Shown piece after piece: positions 34,803 through 42,752 of a DNA stretch of 47,153 nt. Source of the DNA: SXXH01 sp041165735 (GTDB taxonomy: Bacteria > Planctomycetota > UBA1135 > GCA-002686595); contig JBKDQQ010000071.1 of assembly GCA_046341775.1 (NCBI GenBank), forward strand, positions 1 through 47,153. Direction: 5' to 3'. The first letter of the stretch is position 1; every line of letters begins with the position of its first letter. The translations under genes and the position numbers were made by a program. The notes under the pieces were generated by a model that saw only the letters and a list, made by a program, of their open reading frames with translations, made no database searches and had not been told where the DNA came from.

Positions 34803-35374
34803 CGTCCGTCCCGGCGATCGAGGTCCGCCCCCTGCGATTCCAAGTCAAGGGAGGCGGTCGAATCGTCGTCCTCGGGAGCGGTGGAAGGAGCGTCGATGCG
34901 CTCGCCCGCGTGGTACAGGCCCGAGCCCAGGCCATCCAAGCCGCCGGTGTCGATGCTCATCTCCCAATGGCCTTCGCGCAGTCCGTTCCGGTGGATGCCG
35001 CGCGCCGCGACGATTCCGTTCTCGTGCCAGTAGGTCCACGGCCCCTCGCGCCATGAAGGCCCCTCGAGCGAGGGCCGGCGCTCGCCGCGCGAGCGCAGTT
35101 GGCCGTTCGGGTACCACTGGACCCACACGCCCACGCGCCGACCATCCTCGTAGCGTCCGCCCTCCCGGCGCTCGCCATTCGGGTAGTGGAAGATCCACTC
35201 GCCCTCGCGCTCGCCGTCGAGGCCATCCACCGCGCCGCGCGAACGCAGCACGCCGGAGTCCCAATGCGCCTCCACGCGGCGGTCGCAGGCCGAGGTGACC
35301 GCCAGCAGGAACACCTGCACCACGAACAACGCGCGTCGAGCCGCCGCGATCCACGGCGAGCACGCGCCATGCAT
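34799..35374 (-). CDS. MORN-repeat lipoprotein (YwqK-like)
   Basis: This protein of 191 residues has a lipoprotein signal (ARRALFVVQVFLLAVTSAC, lipobox cysteine at 30 from the chosen ATG). Four or more MORN-like units follow with the G-x-W-x-x-Y-x-x-G-x pattern: REGEWIFHYPNGERREGG, RVGVWVQWYPNGQL, REGPWTYWHENG, REGHWEM. Homologues are often labelled antitoxin YwqK, but no toxin is adjacent and the lipobox suggests an envelope role. An ATG 14 codons upstream (35416) would place extra residues before the signal peptide. The stop overlaps the hemH start. Confidence 0.75.
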   Translation of the reverse strand: MHGACSPWIAAARRALFVVQVFLLAVTSACDRRVEAHWDSGVLRSRGAVDGLDGEREGEWIFHYPNGERREGGRYEDGRRVGVWVQWYPNGQLRSRGERRPSLEGPSWREGPWTYWHENGIVAARGIHRNGLREGHWEMSIDTGGLDGLGSGLYHAGERIDAPSTAPEDDDSTASLDLESQGADLDRRDGR

Positions 35375-35688
35375 CCCGTCGGCGGGCGGGCACAGGGGCT
35401 CTGCTGCGGTGGTCATGCGAGGAGTGCGCTCAACGGCCCCCGCGCGGGACGCCGTCCCGCGGGTGCGCCACCGTACCCGGGCCGGGGGGCGAGCTCAAAG
35501 CCTCCGCGGCGCAGCGCCCTTGGACGAGCAGCCGGTCCGCATTTTCTGCTTGCGCGGCCGCGAGGCAAGCGGCAAAAACCTAGCCGTCCTGCACTTGCCG
35601 GTCCGCATCCGTGGTCCGGGTGCGCGGGACCCACCTCACCCCGTCAGCGACCCCACAAGCGTCCCCGCGGCCTACGCTTCCTCCCACC

Positions 35689-35934
35689 ATGCGCGCCTCA
35701 ACGAGCAGCTTGCTTGCCCTCCCGACCGTACCGGGCACGGATGTCGAGCGACTGGTCTCCGCTCCGATCGTCTTCTGCGAAGACGACTTCGACGGCGACT
35801 TCAGCTTCGACGGCCTCGACAACCTCGACGACGACGAGGACGAGGACTTCGACGACGACGACGACGACGAGGATGACGACGACGAGGACGACGACGACGA
35901 CATGCTCTTCGGCGAGGAGGAAGAGGAAGAGTAG
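35689..35934 (+). CDS. Small hyper-acidic protein
   Basis: This protein of 81 residues has a neutral N-terminal third (ASTSSLLALPTVPGTDVERL). From FCEDDFDGDFSFDGLDN on it is almost only Asp and Glu, with DMLFGEEEEEE at the end. The acidic run is built from GAC and GAG codons and could expand or shrink by slippage. No known family applies. Possible roles include metal or cation buffering, binding of basic proteins, or nucleic-acid mimicry, none of which can be shown here. TACGCT about 12 bases upstream resembles a -10 element. It is divergent from the MORN gene, with a 314-base region between them that holds a CGCGGGAC-GCC-GTCCCGCG hairpin near 35440-35460. Confidence 0.65.
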   Translation: MRASTSSLLALPTVPGTDVERLVSAPIVFCEDDFDGDFSFDGLDNLDDDEDEDFDDDDDDEDDDDEDDDDDMLFGEEEEEE

Positions 35935-36026
35935 CCCCGGGGGCGATCGCGCTCGGGCGCCGCGCCCATCCGATCCAGTGCGCCCGCGCCTGCGCGGAGC
36001 GCGACGCCCTGCGCTGCTTCGAATGC

Positions 36027-36060
36027 ACGGGGGCCGGCATCCTGCGATGCCGGCCCCCGT
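36027..36060. terminator. Strong bidirectional terminator hairpin
   Basis: A perfect 14-bp stem (ACGGGGGCCGGCAT / ATGCCGGCCCCCGT) closes a 6-base loop between the acidic-protein gene (+) and the secreted protein gene (-). There is no T-run, but position and strength fit a shared terminator. Confidence 0.7.
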
Positions 36061-36126
36061 GGTCGCTTGCGAGGCCGCGCGTTCGACGCCGTCCGACCGC
36101 GGTCGGCGTGCGCGTGGCGCGGTCGC

Positions 36127-37392
36127 TCAGAGCCCGATCACTTGCGAGCGCTGGAACGTCTGGTCGAACAGCACCGGCGCGGTCAGCGGAGCGTTCGTGC
36201 CTTGGAAGAGGCGCACGCGCACCGCGGTCACGTTGGTGACGTTCAACTGGTTCTTGCTGCGGAAGTCGTAGGTGGCGGTGCCGTTCTCCGGATCGATGGC
36301 GAGCGGCACGATCGGGTTGATCGTCGTGACGCCGTCCGTGATGGTCACGCGCAGGGTGGTGCCTTGCGGGCGATCGACGATGCCGCGGAAGCGGATCTCG
36401 CGCCCTTGGTTGTTGAACAGCCAACGCTCCGTCGTGACGATGATCGGGGCGTTCGGGTCGAACAGGTCGGTGAACACCTCCTGCGCGAACAGGACGTGCT
36501 CGCCGACGAGGTGTCCCACCACGTCGACGTGGCGACCGAGGCCCTGTTGGAGGAGGATCGAGCGCGGGATCTCCTGCTCGACGACGCCCAAGGTGTGCGC
36601 GGGGAAGCGCGGGTCCTGGTTGTAGATCACCAGCAGGTCGCCGATGACGAACGACGCAGGCACGCCGGGGCCGCCGGCGTTGATCGAACGGACCGGGCCG
36701 CCGCGCACGTTCTCCGCCAGCTCGATCACGGCTTCGACATCGGGGATCTGGAAGCGATTGCCCTGGGCGTCGAGGTAGATGTGGCCCGCGGACTTGAGCG
36801 TGCCGCCGCTCGAGGGCGGGTACACGCGCTGCGAGGCATCGGGGCCGTGCACGCCCGCGCGCGCCAGGAAGTCGGCCGGCAGGACCGCGGCGTGGGCCGG
36901 ATAGGCGGCCTGCAGGTAGTTGAAGTAGTTGCTTTCGGCCGTGGCTTGCGCCTGCGGGTTGCGGGTCGCCGGAGCGGCCGCGTCCGTGCGCCGGTTCTCG
37001 TAGGTCGAGAAGATCGAACGCGCGGGGCCGGCGTACAGGGCGGACGCGTCGCGGTTGGCGGCGTTGCCGTCGAGCAAGCGATCGAACTGCTGCGCGCCGA
37101 TCTCCTGCACCTGGCCGAGCGCGTTGACGTAGCCTGTGCCGGCGATGGTGAAGGGCACGCCGTCGATGGAGGCCGGGATGGTGTTCGTCGAGCCGACCGC
37201 CGTGATCGACCGGTTGACGACGTTGACGTCCCAGATCGGCCCCTCGTTGGCGTAGATCTCGAGGGGGAGCTTGATGGTCAGGACACGCCCGTCGGCGAGC
37301 GTGGCGGTCTGCCCTTGGGCGAACAGGGACGGAGCGGCGGCTGCCACGACCGCGAAGGCGGCCAGCAGTCGCTGGAAACGGAGTTGCTGCAT
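36127..37392 (-). CDS. Secreted protein of unknown function
   Basis: This protein of 421 residues has a clear signal peptide (FQRLLAAFAVVAAAAPSLFAQ, cut after AQ). The mature part is beta-rich with few charged clusters, no cysteines and no recognisable catalytic motif. Some segments (GRVLTIKLPLEIYANEGPIW, IHLDAQGN-like YLDAQGNRFQIPD) suggest stacked beta-sandwich domains. It has no close neighbour on its strand. The AT-rich upstream region (37480-37570) makes it a candidate for strong or regulated expression. Confidence 0.7.
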   Translation of the reverse strand: MQQLRFQRLLAAFAVVAAAAPSLFAQGQTATLADGRVLTIKLPLEIYANEGPIWDVNVVNRSITAVGSTNTIPASIDGVPFTIAGTGYVNALGQVQEIGAQQFDRLLDGNAANRDASALYAGPARSIFSTYENRRTDAAAPATRNPQAQATAESNYFNYLQAAYPAHAAVLPADFLARAGVHGPDASQRVYPPSSGGTLKSAGHIYLDAQGNRFQIPDVEAVIELAENVRGGPVRSINAGGPGVPASFVIGDLLVIYNQDPRFPAHTLGVVEQEIPRSILLQQGLGRHVDVVGHLVGEHVLFAQEVFTDLFDPNAPIIVTTERWLFNNQGREIRFRGIVDRPQGTTLRVTITDGVTTINPIVPLAIDPENGTATYDFRSKNQLNVTNVTAVRVRLFQGTNAPLTAPVLFDQTFQRSQVIGL

Positions 37393-37746
37393 GGGAACGG
37401 TTGCTTGGGGAGCTTGATGTTTGGGGCCGGCAGGTGACGGGAAATGACGGACTGCCGGACCGCGCTGGGCCTCGAAAGACCTGCGCGATTACGGAAGACT
37501 ATTCCGAAAATCGTTGCGGGGATGTAAGATGACGCAAATTCTTTCCCGGAAGAAAATAACGGCCGAAGCAGGCTTCCATCCATCCAAGGTCCGCGTCTTC
37601 CGGCTGGCGGCGCGCGAACGGCGGCGCCTGGGCCGAGGCGGGGCGTGCGAGACGCAACCAGTTGGTGGGGCGCCGGCCCCGGGCCGGCGGGCCGCAGGGC
37701 CGCGCGGCTCGAAGCTGGCATCCTCCGCTAGGCTGCCCAATCCAGC
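37393..37746. other. Intergenic region with an AT-rich block and short inverted repeats
   Basis: This divergent region separates the secreted protein gene (-) from the glycosylase gene (+). Its middle (about 37480-37570) is strikingly AT-rich for this genome. It holds CGGAA-GACTA-TTCCG (37493-37507) and an imperfect TTCTT-TCCCGG-AAGAA. Two promoters with operator sites are plausible. The open frame across 37514-37750 shows no domain. Confidence 0.45.
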
Positions 37747-38433
37747 ATGAGCCGCCCCGCGCCCAAGCCCGCCTCGCTCCCGACGCGCGGTCGCCCATCG
37801 CATGCGCAGTTGGCGCGCCTGCGTCGCGCGGACCCGCGCCTGGCGCGCGCGATGGAATCCCTCCCGCGCTTTCCGGGGTTCCCGGACCGGACGGGGCGGC
37901 GCGATGCCAGCCACTGGGAGGCGCTCGCGCGCGCCATCGTCCACCAGCAGTTGTCGATGGCGGCGGCGGCGACGATCCACGCGCGGCTGGTGCGCCTCGG
38001 CGGTGGTCGCTTCCCGTCGTGCGAGGGCGTGCTCGCCTCGCCGGAGGACGCGTTGCGCGGCGCGGGGCTGTCGCGGGCCAAGGTCGAGGCCTTGCGCGAC
38101 CTCGCCACCCGCGCCCTCGACGGGCGCTTGCGCCTGCGCGGCTTGTCGCGCCTCGCCGACGAGGATGTCGTCGCGCGCATCGAAGAGGTGCGCGGGCTGG
38201 GCGAGTGGAGCGCGCAGATGTTCCTGCTGTTCCGGCTGGGACGCCTGGACGTCGCGCCAGCGGGGGACCTGGGAGTGCAGGAGGGCCTGCGCCTGCTCGA
38301 CGGACTGTCCGCGCGCCCGACTCCGCGCGCGGCGCTGCTGCGCATGGAATGCTGGCGTCCGCTGCGCAGCGTGGGTGCGTGGACGATGTGGCGGCTGGTC
38401 GAGGCCGAACGGGCGCGTGTCAAAAAAATTTGA
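37747..38433 (+). CDS. DNA-3-methyladenine glycosylase, HhH-GPD (AlkA-like)
   Basis: This protein of 228 residues removes alkylated purines from DNA. The HhH element is EEVRGLGEWSAQMFLLF, and the catalytic Asp lies in APAGDLGVQEG. The AIVHQQLS segment near residue 65 is also typical of AlkA/Mag1-type enzymes. The N-terminal TBP-like domain of E. coli AlkA is missing, so this is the compact type. TAGGCT lies 12 bases before the ATG. The last codons and stop (RVKKI, TGA) lie inside the 18-bp repeat at 38418-38435, so the repeat defines the C-terminus. Confidence 0.9.
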   Translation: MSRPAPKPASLPTRGRPSHAQLARLRRADPRLARAMESLPRFPGFPDRTGRRDASHWEALARAIVHQQLSMAAAATIHARLVRLGGGRFPSCEGVLASPEDALRGAGLSRAKVEALRDLATRALDGRLRLRGLSRLADEDVVARIEEVRGLGEWSAQMFLLFRLGRLDVAPAGDLGVQEGLRLLDGLSARPTPRAALLRMECWRPLRSVGAWTMWRLVEAERARVKKI

Positions 38434-38435
38434 CA
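38418..38435. repeat. 18-bp inverted repeat, TGTCA-N8-TGACA
   Basis: TGTCAAAAAAATTTGACA covers the last codons and the stop of the glycosylase gene. It ends 12 bases before the stop of the convergent MscS gene. Its 7-bp arms could form a weak AT hairpin. Confidence 0.85.
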
Positions 38436-38447
38436 GGCCCGCGTGCG

Positions 38448-39308
38448 TCACCTGCCGGCCGTCGGAGCGGCCGCGGGACGCAGCCCTTCGCGCTCCACGC
38501 AGGCCTTGATGGCGCAATGCAATTCGTCGGCCAGCGCGCCCGTCGACTGCGCCTCGGCCCAGGCGGCGACCGAGACCTTCAATCCGTGCCCGTCCCAGGC
38601 GCTGATCGCCGCCTCGGCGGGCGGATCCCGCAGCGCGTCGGCGCAGGAACCGGCCGCCGCCGCGAGGACTTCCTTGGCGCGCCGCGGGTCCTCGCGTCCA
38701 TCGAGGACGATCGAGGCCTCAACCTTGCGCCTTCCGAGGCGCGTGAGGTTCACGATCGCTCCGCTCGTCAGCGCCGAGTTGGGCACGCGCACCTCGCGGC
38801 CGTCGCCGGTGTGCAGCACCGTGGCGAACACGCCGATCTCCTCGACCTTGCCTTCATGGCCGGCGACCGCGATGCCGTCGCCGACGGCGAAGGGCCGGAA
38901 GACCATCACCATCACGCCGGAGGCGAGGTTGCCGAGCGAACCTTGCAGGGCGAGGCCGATGGCGAGACCCGCCGCGCCCAGCACGGCCACGAAGCTGGTG
39001 GTCTCCACCCCGAGCTTGCCCAAGGCCGCGATCACGGACACGGTGAGGAACAGGAAGTACGCGAGGCTGCCGAGGAACTTGCCGAGCGTCGGATCGAACT
39101 CGGCGCGCGCCAGCCAGCGTTGCAGCAGCGAGGATCCGAAGCGGGCCGCCAGCCAACCGACCACGAGGATCAGCGACGCGGCCAGCAGCACGGGCGCCCA
39201 CGCGACCATGCCGTCGCCCATTCGATCGGCGACGAGCGCCCACGCGTCCGGTTGGTCGGCTGTGTCGGACGGCGAAGGGGGGACGGACTGGAGGAGGAGC
39301 GCGATCAT
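38448..39308 (-). CDS. MscS-type mechanosensitive channel, small
   Basis: This protein of 286 residues forms an inner-membrane osmotic safety valve. Three membrane helices are visible. The pore helix is AVLGAAGLAIGLALQGSLGNLASGVMV, with the Gly/Ala pattern of MscS, followed by FRPFAVGDGIAV at the start of the beta domain and RVPNSALTSGAIVNLTR. The C-terminal alpha/beta part is complete. The chosen ATG starts with a hydrophobic stretch; longer in-frame sequence would run into the thiC leader. The gene is divergent from thiC and convergent with the glycosylase. Confidence 0.92.
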   Translation of the reverse strand: MIALLLQSVPPSPSDTADQPDAWALVADRMGDGMVAWAPVLLAASLILVVGWLAARFGSSLLQRWLARAEFDPTLGKFLGSLAYFLFLTVSVIAALGKLGVETTSFVAVLGAAGLAIGLALQGSLGNLASGVMVMVFRPFAVGDGIAVAGHEGKVEEIGVFATVLHTGDGREVRVPNSALTSGAIVNLTRLGRRKVEASIVLDGREDPRRAKEVLAAAAGSCADALRDPPAEAAISAWDGHGLKVSVAAWAEAQSTGALADELHCAIKACVEREGLRPAAAPTAGR

Positions 39309-39364
39309 GGCGGAAACGGTTACGCAAGCGGCGAGTTCGACGCAAGGGTGGCGCCGCGCGGCGC

Positions 39365-39370
39365 TAGAAT
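39365..39370 (+). promoter_or_regulatory. -10-like TAGAAT for the thiC leader
   Basis: TAGAAT lies about 25-30 bases before the riboswitch and would start a leader of about 100 bases. A -35 is not obvious. Confidence 0.45.
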
Positions 39371-39394
39371 CCCCGCTCGGCCACGCACCCTCGT

Positions 39395-39474
39395 GGCCGG
39401 CCGGGGGCGGCGCCGCGAGGCGCCTGAGATGCACCCCTTGAACCTGATCCGGGTCGTACCGGCGTAGGAAAGGC
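39395..39474 (+). promoter_or_regulatory. TPP riboswitch
   Basis: The thi-box elements are intact: a GGGGGCGGC arm (39403-39411), CTGAGAT (39424-39430), CACCCCTTGAACCTGAT (39432-39448), then CCGGGTCGTACCGGCGTAGGAA (39449-39470). Thiamine diphosphate binding should repress thiC. The 3' end of the aptamer (GGAAAGGC) lies 6 bases before the ATG and doubles as the ribosome site, so control is probably at translation initiation. A small GGCCAC/GTGGCC hairpin (39380-39397) precedes or overlaps P1. Confidence 0.95.
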
Positions 39475-39479
39475 AACCG

Positions 39480-41096
39480 ATGGAGACCGACAAGCAAGAA
39501 GCGGGCGCGACCCGCACCGAACCGTCCTCCCACCGCCTCGTGCGCGAAGTGCCGCACGAGCACGGCCCCTTGCCGGTGCCGTTCCGACGGATCCACCTCA
39601 CGAACGGCGAGACGATCGACATCGAGGACGTCTCGGGGCCCGAGGCGCGCGACGGTCGGCTACCCCGCGTGCGCGAGGCGTGGGTGGCGCGACGCGAGGC
39701 GCGCGGCGACGCCAACCAGTCGCAGATGCACTACGCGCGGCGCGGCGTGGTCACCGAGGAGATGGCCTTCGTCGCGGCTCGCGAGGGGATGTCGCCGGAA
39801 TTCGTCCGTTCCGAGGTGGCCATCGGCCGCGCCATCATCCCCGCCAACAAGCGCCACTTGGAGCTCGAGCCGACCATCATCGGCCGCGCCTTCAAGGTCA
39901 AGATCAACGCCAACATCGGCAACAGCGCGGTGTCGAGTTCCATCGAGGCCGAGGTCGAGAAGCTGCGTTGGGCGACCAAGTGGGGCGCCGACACGGTGAT
40001 GGACCTGTCGACGGGCAAGGACATCCACCTGACGCGCGAGCACATCCTGCGCAACTCGCCGGTGCCCATCGGCACCGTGCCCATCTACCAGGCGCTGGAG
40101 AAGGTGAAGGGCCGTCCCGAGCTGCTCGACATCAAGGTCTTCATGGACACGCTGGTCGAGCAGGCCGAGCAGGGGGTCGACTACTTCACGATCCACGCCG
40201 GCGTGCGGCTCGCCTATGTGCCGCTGACCGCCAAGCGCGTCACCGGGATCGTCAGCCGCGGCGGCTCGATCATGGCCAAGTGGTGCCTCGCGCACCACAA
40301 GGAGAACTTCCTCTACACGCACTTCGAGGAGATCTGCGAGTTGATGAAGCGCTACGACGTCAGCTTCAGCCTCGGGGACGGCCTGCGCCCGGGCTGCATC
40401 GCCGACGCCAACGACGCCGCGCAGTTCGGCGAGCTGCGCACGCTGGGCGAGCTGACGGAGATCGCCTGGAAGCACGATGTGCAGACCATGATCGAGGGCC
40501 CGGGACACGTCCCGATGCACAAGATCAAGGAGAACATGGACGAGCAGTTGAAGTGGTGCAAGGAAGCGCCCTTCTACACGCTCGGGCCGTTGACGACCGA
40601 CATCGCCCCCGGCTACGACCACATCACCTCCGCCATCGGCGCCGCCATGATCGGCTGGCACGGCACCGCGATGCTGTGCTACGTGACGCCGAAGGAGCAC
40701 CTCGGCCTGCCGGACGCCAAGGACGTCAAGACCGGCGTCGTGACCTACAAGATCGCCGCGCACGCGGCGGACCTCGCCAAGGGCCACCCGCGCGCGCAGG
40801 AACGCGACGACGCCTTGTCCAAGGCGCGCTTCGAGTTCCGCTGGAAGGACCAGTTCGCGTTGTCGCTCGATCCGGAGACCGCGCAGGCCTTCCACGACGA
40901 GACGCTGCCGGCGGAAGGCGCCAAGACGGCCCACTTCTGCTCGATGTGCGGTCCGCAGTTCTGCTCGATGAAGATCACCGAGGATCTGCGCGCCTTCGCC
41001 AAGTCGAAGGGACTGGACGAAGAGTCCGCGCTCGAGGCGGGCATGCGCGAGAAGACCGCGGAGTTCGCGCGCTCCGGCGGCGAGCTGTACCGTTGA
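39480..41096 (+). CDS. thiC: Phosphomethylpyrimidine synthase
   Basis: This protein of 538 residues is the non-canonical radical SAM enzyme that turns aminoimidazole ribotide into HMP-phosphate for thiamine. Characteristic blocks are MHYARRGVVTEEM, KINANIGNS, DTVMDLSTG, TIHAGVR, SRGGSIMAKWC, SLGDGLRPGC, IEGPGHVPMH and the 4Fe-4S site CSMCGPQFCSMK near the C-terminus. Length is normal. It is preceded by the TPP riboswitch, which supports the assignment. The ATG directly follows the aptamer. Confidence 0.98.
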   Translation: METDKQEAGATRTEPSSHRLVREVPHEHGPLPVPFRRIHLTNGETIDIEDVSGPEARDGRLPRVREAWVARREARGDANQSQMHYARRGVVTEEMAFVAAREGMSPEFVRSEVAIGRAIIPANKRHLELEPTIIGRAFKVKINANIGNSAVSSSIEAEVEKLRWATKWGADTVMDLSTGKDIHLTREHILRNSPVPIGTVPIYQALEKVKGRPELLDIKVFMDTLVEQAEQGVDYFTIHAGVRLAYVPLTAKRVTGIVSRGGSIMAKWCLAHHKENFLYTHFEEICELMKRYDVSFSLGDGLRPGCIADANDAAQFGELRTLGELTEIAWKHDVQTMIEGPGHVPMHKIKENMDEQLKWCKEAPFYTLGPLTTDIAPGYDHITSAIGAAMIGWHGTAMLCYVTPKEHLGLPDAKDVKTGVVTYKIAAHAADLAKGHPRAQERDDALSKARFEFRWKDQFALSLDPETAQAFHDETLPAEGAKTAHFCSMCGPQFCSMKITEDLRAFAKSKGLDEESALEAGMREKTAEFARSGGELYR

Positions 41097-41108
41097 GGCC
41101 GGCGCCTC

Positions 41109-41131
41109 GCGCGCGAACTCAGTTCGCGCGC
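41109..41131. terminator. Hairpin at the thiC/DinB convergent end
   Basis: GCGCGCGAACT and AGTTCGCGCGC form an 11-bp perfect inverted repeat around one base. It spans the stop codon of the DinB-family gene and lies 13 bases after the thiC stop, so it could end transcription from both sides. Confidence 0.6.
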
Positions 41132-41652
41132 AGCGCGCGCTCCGCCTGGAGGGCGTGGCGCTCGGCGTGCAGGGCGACGAACACGAGCAGCTCGGGCAGG
41201 GCGATGCGCGCCCCTGGCCCGAGCACCACCATGCCCACGTCGTGCATTCGTCCGACGCGCGCATCGTCCGCGCACAGCTCGTCCCACAGCGCCAAGGCCT
41301 CGTCGCGCTGCGCGGCGATCGTCGCCGACGAAGCCCCCAGCGCGACCGATCCAGCTGGCCGCATGTGGCCGGGCGCCTCCCAGCGGACTCCGCTCGAGGC
41401 GTGCGCCAGCAGGTCTTCCATCGACGCCGTCGGGGGTCGAGCGGCGTCCAGCCCGCGAGCCGCCCGCGCGCGGCACTTCCCCGCGCAGGTGCGCGCCAGT
41501 CGCAGCAAGTGGATGTTCGCCGTGGCGACATGCTCGGCGATCTCCTGCACGCTCCAGCCGCCCGCCGATTCGCGCAAGGCCTCGCGGCCCTCCGCGCGGG
41601 CGAAGACCGCCTCGAGCGCGCCGAAGCCGGCGGCGATGCGCGCCCGGCTCAT
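41119..41652 (-). CDS. DinB-family protein
   Basis: This protein of 177 residues fits the DinB/DUF664 four-helix fold. It has a first helix ending in SVQEIAEHVATANIHLLRLA (His of the metal triad) and the C-terminal HAERHALQ (two further His). Such proteins are metal-binding and often thiol-linked transferases, but the substrate is unknown. It is the last gene of the four-gene minus-strand unit, and its start overlaps the stop of the FAD oxidoreductase gene by 4 bases. Confidence 0.8.
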   Translation of the reverse strand: MSRARIAAGFGALEAVFARAEGREALRESAGGWSVQEIAEHVATANIHLLRLARTCAGKCRARAARGLDAARPPTASMEDLLAHASSGVRWEAPGHMRPAGSVALGASSATIAAQRDEALALWDELCADDARVGRMHDVGMVVLGPGARIALPELLVFVALHAERHALQAERALRAN

Positions 41653-42746
41653 GCTCGTCCGGCCACGGCGAAGCGCCGCGGGTCGAAGCTCGCCGCGCAC
41701 GGGTGTCCGGAGCCGCCGCGCAGCATGTGCTCCGCCAGCAGCAAGCCCGCCGGCAGTCCGCAGGTGACGCCGTGCCCGCCGAGGCCGGCGAGGAACCACA
41801 ACCCGGGGATGTCGGGGTCCGGTCCCACCACGAAGCGCTCGTCGGCGCCATGCGTGCGCAAGCAGCTCCACGCGCGCGTCAGGCGCAGCCCTGGCCCCGT
41901 GGCGAGACGCGAGCGCGCTCGATCCAGGATCGTGCCCACGACGCGCGCGTCGACGGGGGCGTCGGCGGGATCGACGGCTTCCTCGTCGCACGACGACAGC
42001 AGCAGTCCGCGCTCCGACACGCGCGCGTAGAAGGGCTGGTCCTCGGCCCACACCACCGGCCAGCGCGGATCGAGCGCGACCCCTGCGTCGGCCAGCGCGA
42101 GGTGCCGCCGCGTGGGCTTGAACGACAGGCGCGAGCCCGCCGTGGCGGCGAGCGGAGCGGCCCACGCGCCGCTCGCCACGACCAGCCGCTCTCCGGGATG
42201 CAAGCGGCCGTGCTCGTCGAGCGCGCCGCGGCCGGGTTCGAGGGCGACGATGCGCGAGCGCGTCGCGACCCGCACGCCATGGCGGTGCAAGGCCGTCCGC
42301 AGCGCCTCGACCAGCGCGCCGAGCCGGATCACGCCCTCGTCCCCGATCCACCAGGCCGGATCGTTCGTCGGCGCGAGAAGCGGATGCAAACGCCTCGATT
42401 CCAGCGGCGACAAGCGGCGCGTGGCGGGGCGGGCCGTCGCTCGGGCGAGCCAGACGCTGCGAAGAGGATCGCCGAGCAGCACGACGCCGTTCCGGATCGC
42501 CAGCGGCGTGCTCGACAGATCGGCGGGTGGCGCCAGCAACATGCCCGCGCCCTCGAGCGCGAAGCGTTCGAGCTCCGCGTCCGGCATGGGCGTGCGCAGG
42601 ATGGCCGCGTTCGAGCGCGTGGCCCGCCGAGCGAGTCCCTCGTCCTGCTCGAACAGCGCGATGTCGCGCTCGCCTGCGCGCGCCAAGGCCCAGCACGCGG
42701 CGAGGCCCGCGATCCCGCCGCCCACGACGAGGATTCGACTCGACAT
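41649..42746 (-). CDS. FAD-dependent oxidoreductase, DAO family
   Basis: This protein of 365 residues begins with an FAD dinucleotide motif (ILVVGGGIAGLAACWALA). The D-amino-acid oxidase-like pattern follows (RATRSNAAILRT in the region where DAO members bind the isoalloxazine, LVVASGAWA, and the C-terminal GLWFLAGLGGHGVTCG). These enzymes oxidise amines or amino acids such as glycine or sarcosine; the substrate is not evident. It is the third gene of the unit and starts 6 bases after the secreted-protein gene ends. Confidence 0.88.
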   Translation of the reverse strand: MSSRILVVGGGIAGLAACWALARAGERDIALFEQDEGLARRATRSNAAILRTPMPDAELERFALEGAGMLLAPPADLSSTPLAIRNGVVLLGDPLRSVWLARATARPATRRLSPLESRRLHPLLAPTNDPAWWIGDEGVIRLGALVEALRTALHRHGVRVATRSRIVALEPGRGALDEHGRLHPGERLVVASGAWAAPLAATAGSRLSFKPTRRHLALADAGVALDPRWPVVWAEDQPFYARVSERGLLLSSCDEEAVDPADAPVDARVVGTILDRARSRLATGPGLRLTRAWSCLRTHGADERFVVGPDPDIPGLWFLAGLGGHGVTCGLPAGLLLAEHMLRGGSGHPCAASFDPRRFAVAGRA

Positions 42747-42752
42747 CGCGAC

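Noticed and set aside
34799..35374. YwqK-type antitoxin with a toxin partner
   Set aside because: No toxin-like gene adjoins it; the lipobox and the overlap with hemH point to an envelope lipoprotein.
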